Shown here: in pieces, positions 11,247 to 18,860 of the stretch | Layout: the number at the start of each line of letters is the position of its first letter | How positions within the stretch are numbered: the first letter of the stretch is position 1 | Origin: a virus | IMG/VR virus record: IMGVR_UViG_3300044712_000298 | Span: 1 to 20,861 of that record | Reading direction: 5' to 3' (one strand) | DNA length: 20,861 bases | The notes under the pieces: model-generated | Database searches by the model: none | What the model was told of the DNA's origin: nothing | The model's input: only the letters and a program-made list of their open reading frames with translations | Program-made: the position numbers and the translations under genes

Positions 11247-11399
11247 CTCGTTTCGATACATACCCGTGGAATAAGGCCGACAAGACCATTTCTGTATAGA
11301 GGGGAAATGCGCCGGCATGTCTGTACATAGGTTCGTTTCTATACATGTGAATTATTTTGCTGACGTTATGCTTACAGAGGGCGGATTTGTACAGACAAT

Positions 11400-11416
11400 T
11401 GCATAAGTAGTTATAT
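11400..11416 (+). promoter_or_regulatory. late promoter-like motif, copy 1
   Basis: TGCATAAGTAGTTATAT, with the first 12 bases identical at 14286 and 18628. CATAAGTA (11402-11409) matches the T4 late box TATAAATA in 6 of 8 positions. If placed at -13 to -6 like that box, transcription would begin at 11415, the A of the start codon. Confidence 0.6.
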
Positions 11417-11849
11417 GAAGAGACTAAACAAAACCACAGGGCAACCATTCAAACGCGGAGATGTTCGAGAGGACGGCTTTGTATTTTTTAATTATACAAA
11501 CCAAATTAAATCCACCGGCTTCTTTATGGAGCGTTGGTTATCCCCAGAAGCATCCATTAAAGCCAAGACAAAAGACAGGACTTCCAAAAAGGCTAAGTAT
11601 CAAAGGAAGACAAATAGAAAGTCTCCCGGCTTTGATAGCTTGTCCACAGCCCAAAAAGCCACAGCTAACTTTTTGAAGAAGTTGAGTGAAGAGTGGGTGC
11701 AGTATGGAGACCTGACAATTGAGATGGTGGCTGAAGACTTGGTTGGATATCACTTAGATGCAGGCCCCCTACTAGAAGAAGCCATCCAACATGCTGGCCC
11801 TCTTGCCTTTGATGCCAAAGAGGCGTTTAGAATTTCCCTATCACTCTAA
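11415..11849 (+). CDS. 144-aa protein in terminase-small-subunit position
   Basis: First late gene. The N-terminus MKRLNKTTGQPFKRGDVRED, then GFVFFNYTNQ, carries the PFKRGDxREDGxxF signature that I associate with small phage proteins near HNH or other DNA-binding genes. A basic linker follows (about 48-70, rich in K and R), then a helical C-terminus (TAQKATANFLKKLSEEW, IEMVAEDLVGYHLDAG, LEEAIQHAGPL). Position just upstream of terL makes small terminase plausible, but no clear helix-turn-helix is visible, so this is inference. There is no Shine-Dalgarno; the late motif abuts the ATG. The stop overlaps the Hint start (TAATG). Confidence 0.75.
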   Translation: MKRLNKTTGQPFKRGDVREDGFVFFNYTNQIKSTGFFMERWLSPEASIKAKTKDRTSKKAKYQRKTNRKSPGFDSLSTAQKATANFLKKLSEEWVQYGDLTIEMVAEDLVGYHLDAGPLLEEAIQHAGPLAFDAKEAFRISLSL

Positions 11850-12835
11850 TGGCCCTGACTGCCGATACGTCCATCCCTACCCCCAGTGGTTGGGTGAACA
11901 TCAGTGACTTACAGGTTGGTGACATGGTGTTTGACCAATATGGTCAACCTGTGAAAGTTACCTTGATGCAGTCGTACATGCCACAGGAGTGTTACGAGAT
12001 TGAGTTTGATGATGGGTTGACCTTGGTTGGAGACAGGAACCTCACACTGCACCTGCAAGATGTCAAGTGGAGGAACAGGGTTGGTGAAAGTCAGCGCAGG
12101 CCAAACCGCAAGTTTCAAAGAAAGATGACGCGCCCACTCATCCAGCTAAATGCCAAAGAGTTATCCAGCGCCACGCTGGTGAACAGCGACAACAGGATGG
12201 TTTACTCTGTCCCTAATTGTTTGCCTGTCGAGTACCCAACACGTGACCTACCAGTACCGCCGTATATTTTTGGTGTTTGGTTTGGTTCACTGTCTCCAAC
12301 TGGTCGTCATTGGTTAGGAGATAAACCTATAGAGAAGATGAGAAAGATATTTAGAGGGTATGGTCACTTTATTAAGACAAGAAAACACAAGAACGGTGCT
12401 ACTATGTTTGACATCCGTCCTTCTGTACGCGATTCTTTTCTTTTTGCCGGACTGGATATTCCTACATCTCTGCCTTTTTATTATTTGGATGGGTCTGTTG
12501 CCCAACGTAGGGAGCTACTCGAAGGCCTCGTTGACAGTGGCTTCATCAAAAAGTCTGAAAAATCGAGTTTATACACGGCGAGAAACGCCAACTACAAGCT
12601 CTTACGCAAAATCCAGGGGCTAGTTGAGTCGTTGGGTGTCAAAACAACGCTACATACACCCTACGACACACCAAGTTACACGTTAAAGTTCCGTATAAAT
12701 GACAATTTTCCGATTATCTATGGAATAAATAGAAGATTTGTCACTAAAGTGCAAAAAATAACCCCCAAAAATTGTATTTTGATACAAACTGGGACGCAGT
12801 ACCTGATAGGTGAAGGCTTTATACCCGCATGTTAA
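11849..12835 (+). CDS. free-standing intein-like (Hint) protein with degenerate LAGLIDADG domain
   Basis: A 328-aa protein that reads as an intein without exteins. After Met comes intein block A starting with Ala (ALTADTSIPTPSGWVNI, DLQVGDMVFD, residues 2-29). This resembles class 3 inteins, which lack Cys1. Near the C-terminus block F retains the class 3 cysteine (KNC309, then YLIGEGF). Block B lacks its usual His and Trp (GDRNLTLHLQ). Block G, normally ending PTHN, is PAC followed by stop, so the Asn needed for C-terminal cleavage is gone. The LAGLIDADG helices are recognisable (IFGVWFGSLS 140-149, RELLEGLVDSGFI 221-233), but the catalytic acidic positions appear replaced. It overlaps the 144-aa gene by 1 bp and terL by 7 bp. 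Probably splicing-inactive; the function is unknown. Confidence 0.85.
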   Translation: MALTADTSIPTPSGWVNISDLQVGDMVFDQYGQPVKVTLMQSYMPQECYEIEFDDGLTLVGDRNLTLHLQDVKWRNRVGESQRRPNRKFQRKMTRPLIQLNAKELSSATLVNSDNRMVYSVPNCLPVEYPTRDLPVPPYIFGVWFGSLSPTGRHWLGDKPIEKMRKIFRGYGHFIKTRKHKNGATMFDIRPSVRDSFLFAGLDIPTSLPFYYLDGSVAQRRELLEGLVDSGFIKKSEKSSLYTARNANYKLLRKIQGLVESLGVKTTLHTPYDTPSYTLKFRINDNFPIIYGINRRFVTKVQKITPKNCILIQTGTQYLIGEGFIPAC

Positions 12836-14265
12836 ACAAAAACCAAGAGAAAGTTCTAGCCGACTTTGCAAAAAACAACAAACACTGGCCAAAACCAGAG
12901 CTCGAAGCGGCGCTCTGGCAAGTCAAATGGGAGCTCCAAGCCCTCCCACACCAAAGAGAGCCCGAAGACGGTGAGTATGACACGTTTCTCATGCTCGCTG
13001 GTCGTGGCTCAGGAAAAACGCACACCGCATCACACTGGATTGGGATTCGAGCTTGGAAATATCCAGGCACTCGATGGCTTGTCACTGCACCTACTTCTAA
13101 CGACATCCGCGCAACCTGCTTTGAAGGGGATTCTGGACTTCTAAACATCATTCCAGCGTGTCTCATCAAAGACTACAACAAATCTTTGTTTGAAATCACA
13201 TTAATTAACGGTTCTATCATCCAGGGCATACCAGCTTCCGAACCAGAACGTTATCGTGGTAAGCAGTTCCATGGCGCATGGTTCGACGAGCTGTGTGCGT
13301 TCGAGTATTTAGACGATGCGTACGATGGTGTGCAGTTTACCTTGCGTTTGAAGCACCCTAACATCAAGCGTGTGCAGCAAATCATCACCACCACACCAAA
13401 ACCAAAAGAGCTTATTGTCGATTTGAACGAAGGTAAGATTGGTGGTGACGTGTATGTAGTAAATGCCAGCTCATACGACAATAAACAAAACCTATCTAAC
13501 ACCTTCTTCAAACAGTTGGAGACCTATGAAGGTTCTGACTTGGGTAAGCAGGAGATTTATGGTGAAATCTTGGACCCAGAGGACGCTGGTATTGTCAAGC
13601 GTAAGTGGTTCCGTCTATGGGGCGCGAAAAAAGAAACTCCTAACCTTGAGTACGTAATTGCCTCGTATGACCCAGCTACCAGCGAGAAAACTCACAACGA
13701 CCCAACAGCTTGCGAGGTGTGGGGCGTATTTGACCAGCTAGATGGCGGCACGTGTGTCATTCTGCTGGACTGTTGGGACGCTCACTTGTCTTATCCAGAG
13801 CTGCGTAAGAAGGTCATGGAGGACTTCAAGGAGGTTGTGTACGGAGCCGACAACACATTCGCCAAAGGTAGGAAGGCAGACCTTATTTTGATGGAAGATA
13901 AGTCCGCTGGTATTTCTCTAATCCAAGAACTTCAGGGCGCTGGTGTGCCTGTGCGTGGATACAACCCAGGTAAGGCTGACAAAGTCCAGCGTATGAACAT
14001 CATTGCACCATTGATTGCAAAAGGAAAAGTATATGTACCTGAAGACCCTGACAAGCCCGGAGAAGTGGCGCCATGGGCTAAACGTTTCATCCGCCAAGTA
14101 TGTTCTTTCCCAGAATCGGGCGGTCATGATGACTATGTGGATGCACTATCGCAGGCCTTGCGAGTCTTACGTGACTCTGGCTGGCTACAACTGGACCCGT
14201 TACCGGCTAGGGACTATGACTATGCCGATGATAGAAAGCAACGATTTAATCCGTATGCTCAATAG
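12829..14265 (+). CDS. terL: terminase large subunit (DNA-packaging ATPase/nuclease)
   Basis: A 478-aa motor that pumps phage DNA into the procapsid through the portal and cuts the concatemer. The ATPase domain has Walker A AGRGSGKT (57-64), Walker B with the catalytic Glu FHGAWFDE (147-154) and coupling motif ITTTPKP (186-192). The C-terminal RNase H-like nuclease shows IASYDPATSEKTHNDPT (D281), LILMEDKSAG (E356/D357) and GGHDDYVDAL (D434, D435, D438). The length is typical of the family. No extein-like interruption remains, and the ORF is intact from its ATG, which overlaps the end of the Hint gene. GAAGG lies 16 nt upstream, so coupling is the likely mode of initiation. Highly confident. 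Confidence 0.97.
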   Translation: MLNKNQEKVLADFAKNNKHWPKPELEAALWQVKWELQALPHQREPEDGEYDTFLMLAGRGSGKTHTASHWIGIRAWKYPGTRWLVTAPTSNDIRATCFEGDSGLLNIIPACLIKDYNKSLFEITLINGSIIQGIPASEPERYRGKQFHGAWFDELCAFEYLDDAYDGVQFTLRLKHPNIKRVQQIITTTPKPKELIVDLNEGKIGGDVYVVNASSYDNKQNLSNTFFKQLETYEGSDLGKQEIYGEILDPEDAGIVKRKWFRLWGAKKETPNLEYVIASYDPATSEKTHNDPTACEVWGVFDQLDGGTCVILLDCWDAHLSYPELRKKVMEDFKEVVYGADNTFAKGRKADLILMEDKSAGISLIQELQGAGVPVRGYNPGKADKVQRMNIIAPLIAKGKVYVPEDPDKPGEVAPWAKRFIRQVCSFPESGGHDDYVDALSQALRVLRDSGWLQLDPLPARDYDYADDRKQRFNPYAQ

Positions 14266-14284
14266 GGCATTTCCCAGCTTTTTT
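14262..14284 (+). terminator. weak candidate terminator after terL
   Basis: A 3-bp GGG/CCC stem followed by AGCTTTTTTG lies directly after the terL stop and ahead of late motif copy 2. The stem is short, so termination would be partial at best. Confidence 0.3.
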
Positions 14285-14285
14285 G

Positions 14286-14302
14286 TGCATAAGTAGTACT
14301 AG
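14286..14302 (+). promoter_or_regulatory. late promoter-like motif, copy 2
   Basis: TGCATAAGTAGT followed by ACTAG. The box CATAAGTA is at 14288-14295. Here the ATG (14330) is about 30 nt downstream and has no evident Shine-Dalgarno sequence. Confidence 0.6.
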
Positions 14303-14329
14303 GGACAACTTCAACTCTAATACTACACC

Positions 14330-15646
14330 ATGGACCTATCTATAATTAAAAAAGCAATTGGTAATTTCAAGGCCATCCATGGGCGTACCCCAAATGCGGC
14401 CGAAATGGCCCAACTTGAAAAACAGGCGATGAAATTCACTCAGCCAACCAGCGGATTGCGTTCTGGTATGTCTGCAGCTCCTCGTGCTTCCTACGAGTTG
14501 GGTACAGATTTGAATTTGATTAACCCTGACACTGCTCGTGACCCATTCTTGACAAAAATGACAACTGGCAGAACAACAAAGGGCACAAACTTACGCCCGA
14601 TTGCTCAGGATGTATCAGACCCGTCTGTCATTAAGAACATCGAAGCACAACAGATGTCTGGTCAGTTAGATGAGTTAATCCCTGGCGCATCACAAGGTTC
14701 TACCACACCATCAGCAGACTACTTTGCTGAAGTGTCACAGAACATCGAGAACTCTGCACTACAAGGTGGTGCATTAGACAAATTAAAACAAGCGTTCTAC
14801 AAACAACAAGGACGCTTTCCGGATGAAGATGAGTTAAACGCAATCATTGCAGAGTTTAACCCAGCAAGACATCAGTATGGTGAGCAAGGCATTGGTATCA
14901 TGAGCCAGCGTCCACCAACAGCAAAAGGCATGACTGATTGGCGTAATGCAGCGCGTAATGAAGGTGTGGAAGAGTCATACCTCACCAAGCGTCAAGGTAA
15001 CTACCCACAGTACATTCAAGACGAGTTGGCTATCCAACGTGGTGAACTACCAGCAACAGCGTTAAAAGAAAAGAAGAAGCGTTACAAAGAAGTAGCACCA
15101 ATTGACTTCTACATTGACGAGAATGGTAACCCTGTAAAGATTTATCCAACAATGAAGGCGGAAGGTGGTCAAATAACCCCACGCGACATGTTGGCACAGA
15201 TGATTGTGAACCAAGTAACACCACAGAAGTTTGCGAATGGTGGAAAGCCAGGCGTTGCTGAGTTAGACCAGTGGACACTATCACAAAAAGACCCGTATGA
15301 CATGGCTCCAAAGATGCAAGCGTATGAGCCAGGTATTAGAGAGCGTGCAACAGATGCAGTTGCTCCGTACTTAGAAAAGATTGGTATGACACCGCGCAGA
15401 GCTCGTGAGCAAGCGTCAGTGATAACAGGATATCAAGGTGGTATGGACCCTCATGGCTTTACAGCCAAAACAGGCATTGGTCCTACAATGGTTTTAGACC
15501 CATTGGCACCGTTTGAAGCTGTTGAGCAGTTTAAGCGTGGTGAAGTATTGGATGGTGTATTATCCGCATTGACTCTTCCAGGTCAAGCAACAGTAATTAA
15601 GCCCCTAAGAACGATGGGCGCTAACAAAATTAAGAAATCAAAATAA
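14330..15646 (+). CDS. 438-aa late protein of unknown function
   Basis: It lies between terL and portal, so it is probably structural or packaging-related. The sequence has an internal repeat: residues 6-29 (IKKAIGNFKAIHGRTPNAAE) and 150-172 (LDKLKQAFYKQQGRFPDEDE) share K-x-A then GR-x-P and E followed by two hydrophobic positions, which looks like a short helix-turn-helix-like unit used twice. Glycine patches AEGGQI (about 275) and FANGGKPG (about 301) resemble ones I have seen in uncultured-phage structural proteins. The C-terminal third (GYQGGMDPHGFTAKTG, AVEQFKRGEVLDGVLSALTL) suggests a membrane-active or pore-like end, but only weakly. No Shine-Dalgarno. The function is unassigned. Confidence 0.8.
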   Translation: MDLSIIKKAIGNFKAIHGRTPNAAEMAQLEKQAMKFTQPTSGLRSGMSAAPRASYELGTDLNLINPDTARDPFLTKMTTGRTTKGTNLRPIAQDVSDPSVIKNIEAQQMSGQLDELIPGASQGSTTPSADYFAEVSQNIENSALQGGALDKLKQAFYKQQGRFPDEDELNAIIAEFNPARHQYGEQGIGIMSQRPPTAKGMTDWRNAARNEGVEESYLTKRQGNYPQYIQDELAIQRGELPATALKEKKKRYKEVAPIDFYIDENGNPVKIYPTMKAEGGQITPRDMLAQMIVNQVTPQKFANGGKPGVAELDQWTLSQKDPYDMAPKMQAYEPGIRERATDAVAPYLEKIGMTPRRAREQASVITGYQGGMDPHGFTAKTGIGPTMVLDPLAPFEAVEQFKRGEVLDGVLSALTLPGQATVIKPLRTMGANKIKKSK

Positions 15647-15649
15647 TTT

Positions 15650-18394
15650 ATGGCAAATCCAAAATTACCAATGCAGATGGGCAAGAACTTGGCTTCACTC
15701 GAGACGGATGAAGACATTGATGAAGCTCTTATGCAAGAAGAAGAGATTGAGCACTTTGAAGAAGTGTTAGGTCTTGAGCCTGGCGAAGCGGATGATGAAG
15801 TAATTGAGTTGGAAGATGGTTCTGTTGTGGTTAACTTCTCACCAACAGAAGGTCCAATTAAGAATCCTGAATTCTATTCTAACTTAGCCGAAGAGTTTGA
15901 TGACAGCACATTGTTGTCATTAGCAACTGAGTACTTAGACTTAATCGACGTTGACAAAGAGTCAAGAAAAGAGCGAGACAAACAGTATGAAGAAGGACTT
16001 CGTAGAACAGGACTTGGAAAGGATGCACCAGGCGGTGCTACATTTGATGGCGCATCAAAAGTCGTTCATCCAGTCATGGCTGAATCGTGTGTCGATTTTG
16101 CAGCGTCAAGCGCTCGCGAATTACTCCCTCCTGACGGAATTGTTAAAGCAGAAATAAAAGGCGAGTCAGACAGAAAACGTTTGGATGTTGCAGAACGTAA
16201 AGCAACGTTCATGAACTGGCAGTTGACAGAACAGATTCCTGAGTACCGCGACGAAACAGAAGTGTTATTGACACAACTACCATTAGGTGGTTCACAGTTT
16301 AAGAAATGGCGTTACGATAGTGAACAGCGCCGTCCAGTTTGCGAGTGGGTACCAATTGATAACATTTTGTTACCATACGCAACAACAAACTTCTACACAT
16401 CACAACGTGTTACAGAAGTACAAGAGATTACAGAAGATGTATTCCAGCAACGTGTAGAGCAAGGTATCTACCGTGACATCGGTGAAGGTTACGTTGGTGA
16501 AGTTCAACAAGACCAACAGACACGTTCACAACAAGCTAACGACAAGATTGAAGGTAAGTCAACACCATCTAAGAACGTTGATGGTATGCGTCGTATCTAC
16601 GAGATTACTTGCTTCTTGCGCTTAGAAGATGACCCAGAGACAGGCGGTCGTCGTGCACCTTACATTTTAACAATTGATGAGTCAAGCGGTGAAGTGTTGG
16701 CTCTTTACAGAAACTGGGCATATGGCGACGAGAAACTCACGAAACTCGACTGGTATGTGGAATATAAATTCATTCCTTGGAGGGGTGCTTATGCTATTGG
16801 CCTTCCTCACCTTATCGGCGGGCTTTCTGCTGCTCTTACCGGTTCTCTACGTGCTTTATTGGATGCTGCACATATCAATAACAGCCAAACGATGCTTAAG
16901 CTCAAAGGCGGACGCATTTCGGGCCAAAGCGATAGAATTGAACCGACGCAGGTAGTAGAGATTGAAGGTGCACCTGGTGTAGACGACGTACGTAAGTTGG
17001 CCATGCCGTTGCCGTTCAACCAGCCAAGTAACGTGTTGTACAACCTATTAGGCTGGTTAACATCTGCAGCCAAGGGTGTTGTTACAACAGCTGAAGAGAA
17101 GATTGGTGAAGCGAATGCTAATACACCAGTTGGAACAACACAAGCTCTTATTGAGCAAGGTGCTAAAGTATTCTCTAGCATTCATGCTCGTTTACATCGT
17201 TCACAAGCTAAATCATTCCAAATCTTGTCTCGTATCAATCACTGGTACTTGGAAGAGATGGACAACCAGTCTGGCGTGGAAATTGAAGTTCGTGACTTTG
17301 CTGCGAACAATGACATTCGTCCAGTATCAGACCCTAACATTTTCTCTGAGACTCAGAGATTGGCACAAGCGCAAGCCGTATTACAGATGGCTAACGCTGC
17401 ACCACAACTATACGATTTGAGGGCCGCACACCGGAGAGTTCTAAAGCAGCTCAAAGTACCGGCCATAAACGAGATATTGCCCGACCCAGATGGCATTAAG
17501 GAATCTAATCCTGCCCTGGAGAACGTTGCAATGTCCATGGGTCGCCCTGCGGCGGCTTACCCTGACCAAGACCATATAGCACATATCAAGATTCACTTGG
17601 CATATGCTCAGGACCCCAACTATGGTGGCAGCCCTCTAATCGGACCTACATTTGCACCTCATGCATTGGAGCACATCAAGCAGCATTTAACGTTGCACTA
17701 CTTGCAATCTATGCGCGCGTACGTGGCTCAGGCAGCTGGTGGCGAAGACACATTGAAGTTGCACGAAGAGAAGCCATTGACGTTGGAAGACCAGCAAGCT
17801 CTTGCATTGGCAGCACAGATGGTTTCTGAGGATGCCCAGGTTGCATTCCAGAATGAGCAACCAATCATCCAGCAGTTGGCACAGAAAGTCCAGCAAGCTA
17901 AACAACAAGCTATCCAGCAGGCTGCTGAAGCTGACCCAGCTGCACAGGTTATCCTCAAGACTCAGATGGCTGAGACACAGCGTAAGACACAAGAGTTCCA
18001 GGCTAAGATGCAAGCTGAGTTGCAAAAGACCCAGCAAGAGTACCAGCTTAAAGTGGCTGATATGGAGCGTAAGGTACAAGAGCTTATTGCCAAGTATCAA
18101 ACTCAGTCTCAGATTGACAGCCAAGCTAACGCAACTGACATTGCTTTGGCAAACATCAATAATGCTTCTAAAGAGCGTGTTGCTTATATCAACGGTCAAG
18201 TTGGTTTGAGCCAGCAACAGCAGCAACTAGAGCATGAACAAAACATGTCGGCCATCGAGGCTATTAACACAGCCGAACAAGACATCCGCCAACATGGCAT
18301 TGCTGTAGAGCAACAAGCATTCCAAAACCAGGCGCAACAAGTACAAAATGCAATTGAAGCGCAACAATCACAACCACCTCAAGGAGCAATATAA
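15650..18394 (+). CDS. portal protein (P22-like)
   Basis: A 914-aa portal subunit; a ring of these forms the DNA entry channel at one capsid vertex and docks the terminase. After an acidic N-terminal extension (about 1-75) comes the portal body: GLGKDAPGGATFDGASKVVH, SSARELLPPDG, TEQIPEYRDETEVLLTQLP, WVPIDNILLPY and IPWRGAYAIGLPHLIGGL, followed by the long crown/wing helices (NANTPVGTTQALIEQG, FSSIHARLHRSQAKSFQIL). From about residue 690 it becomes a glutamine-rich coiled coil (QQLAQKVQQAKQQAIQQA, QYQ-type repeats), reminiscent of the helical barrel of P22 gp1 but longer. The start ATG at 15650 is 3 nt after the previous stop and lacks a Shine-Dalgarno. Confidence 0.93.
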   Translation: MANPKLPMQMGKNLASLETDEDIDEALMQEEEIEHFEEVLGLEPGEADDEVIELEDGSVVVNFSPTEGPIKNPEFYSNLAEEFDDSTLLSLATEYLDLIDVDKESRKERDKQYEEGLRRTGLGKDAPGGATFDGASKVVHPVMAESCVDFAASSARELLPPDGIVKAEIKGESDRKRLDVAERKATFMNWQLTEQIPEYRDETEVLLTQLPLGGSQFKKWRYDSEQRRPVCEWVPIDNILLPYATTNFYTSQRVTEVQEITEDVFQQRVEQGIYRDIGEGYVGEVQQDQQTRSQQANDKIEGKSTPSKNVDGMRRIYEITCFLRLEDDPETGGRRAPYILTIDESSGEVLALYRNWAYGDEKLTKLDWYVEYKFIPWRGAYAIGLPHLIGGLSAALTGSLRALLDAAHINNSQTMLKLKGGRISGQSDRIEPTQVVEIEGAPGVDDVRKLAMPLPFNQPSNVLYNLLGWLTSAAKGVVTTAEEKIGEANANTPVGTTQALIEQGAKVFSSIHARLHRSQAKSFQILSRINHWYLEEMDNQSGVEIEVRDFAANNDIRPVSDPNIFSETQRLAQAQAVLQMANAAPQLYDLRAAHRRVLKQLKVPAINEILPDPDGIKESNPALENVAMSMGRPAAAYPDQDHIAHIKIHLAYAQDPNYGGSPLIGPTFAPHALEHIKQHLTLHYLQSMRAYVAQAAGGEDTLKLHEEKPLTLEDQQALALAAQMVSEDAQVAFQNEQPIIQQLAQKVQQAKQQAIQQAAEADPAAQVILKTQMAETQRKTQEFQAKMQAELQKTQQEYQLKVADMERKVQELIAKYQTQSQIDSQANATDIALANINNASKERVAYINGQVGLSQQQQQLEHEQNMSAIEAINTAEQDIRQHGIAVEQQAFQNQAQQVQNAIEAQQSQPPQGAI

Positions 18395-18600
18395 TGGCCG
18401 ACAATTTACAAGGCTTCCGTCAAACATACCAAGAAACTGGTAAGCTAAGCTCAGGCGGCGGCCCAGACTCTAAAATCGAAAAAGGCGCATCAGGTTCAAA
18501 GCGTGCTAACAATGCAGTTTTGAATGGCAACAAGATGGCTAAAGACAGCAAAGTTGGACCATACAATAACTTACGTAAGTCTAGCGGTAGTCTTTACTAA
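18394..18600 (+). CDS. 68-aa disordered basic protein
   Basis: The start overlaps the portal stop (TAATG), with AGGAG 8 nt upstream inside the portal gene. The product MADNLQGFRQTYQETGKLSS, GGGPDSKIEKGASGSKRANN, then DSKVGPYNNLRKSSGSLY is rich in Gly, Ser, Lys and Asn and probably unfolded. Position after the portal suggests a minor virion component, but nothing identifies it. Confidence 0.78.
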   Translation: MADNLQGFRQTYQETGKLSSGGGPDSKIEKGASGSKRANNAVLNGNKMAKDSKVGPYNNLRKSSGSLY

Positions 18601-18607
18601 CTTATGG

Positions 18608-18625
18608 GGCGGAAACTATTCCGCC
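18608..18625 (+). terminator. perfect 7-bp hairpin after the 68-aa gene
   Basis: GGCGGAA, loop ACTA, TTCCGCC. It is stable and GC-rich, but no T-run follows; instead late motif copy 3 starts 3 nt later. It may be an mRNA-stabilising 3' hairpin or a protein-aided terminator. Confidence 0.5.
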
Positions 18626-18627
18626 TG

Positions 18628-18644
18628 TGCATAAGTAGTTATAT
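18628..18644 (+). promoter_or_regulatory. late promoter-like motif, copy 3
   Basis: TGCATAAGTAGTTATAT, identical over 17 bases to copy 1. CATAAGTA is at 18630-18637, and the following ATG is at 18645. With T4-like geometry transcription would start at about 18643. Confidence 0.65.
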
Positions 18645-18839
18645 ATGGACATCATTTCAAATTTTATATCTCTTGTAAAAGAGACGAAACAGGAAATTGC
18701 GGACACAGTCGCCGCAGGCCACGGGGTTAATTCTTTCGAGACTTACCAACGCCTTGTGGGAAGGAATGAAGGGTTGCAAATCGCCCTTCAATTATTAGAC
18801 GACGTCATGACTGGAGACGACGAAAACAACGAGTCGTAA
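18645..18839 (+). CDS. 64-aa helical phage protein
   Basis: The product is MDIISNFISLVKETKQEIAD, TVAAGHGVNSFETYQRLVGR, NEGLQIALQLLDDVMTGD. The 'SFETYQRLVGRxEGLQxAL' core is one I associate with small proteins near the portal and capsid genes of many tailed phages. It should be mostly helical. The ATG follows the late motif directly and has no Shine-Dalgarno, so the transcript may be effectively leaderless. The function is unknown. Confidence 0.8.
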   Translation: MDIISNFISLVKETKQEIADTVAAGHGVNSFETYQRLVGRNEGLQIALQLLDDVMTGDDENNES

Positions 18840-18860
18840 GACTTATAGGAGCAATGCAAA

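Larger units (their letters stand above)
10437..11399. other. about 1 kb gene-free, repeat-rich divergent control region
   Basis: No reading frame here has a believable start, ribosome site and composition. The stretch separates the leftward early genes from the rightward late genes. It holds many short dyads: a GCACC/GGTGC hairpin near 10601-10615, TGTTGC/GCAACA near 10618-10632, the repeated word TTGGTGCATGAGC (near 10651 and 10807), two Fur-box-like dyads, several stem-loops, a T-run after a G-rich stem, a GGGGC/GCCCC hairpin near 10967-10983, a long A/T tract (about 11005-11030), three TCTGTACA or inverted copies (about 11082, 11319, 11387), and the second bipartite element. It is a candidate replication origin, regulatory region and/or source of small RNAs. 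Confidence 0.6.

Noticed and set aside
10437-11399. CRISPR array or tRNA gene in the repeat-rich gap
   Set aside because: Repeats are few, unequal and irregularly spaced, and no cloverleaf with a T-loop and acceptor stem could be found.
12829-14265. terL as a gene split by the intein-like unit
   Set aside because: The terL frame is complete, with the usual N-terminal region before Walker A, so no part of it is missing upstream of the Hint gene.
17687-18226. 179-codon minus-strand frame rich in Leu, Ser and Cys
   Set aside because: It is the reverse complement of the glutamine-rich coiled coil of the portal gene; CAG/CAA codons read backwards give Leu codons.
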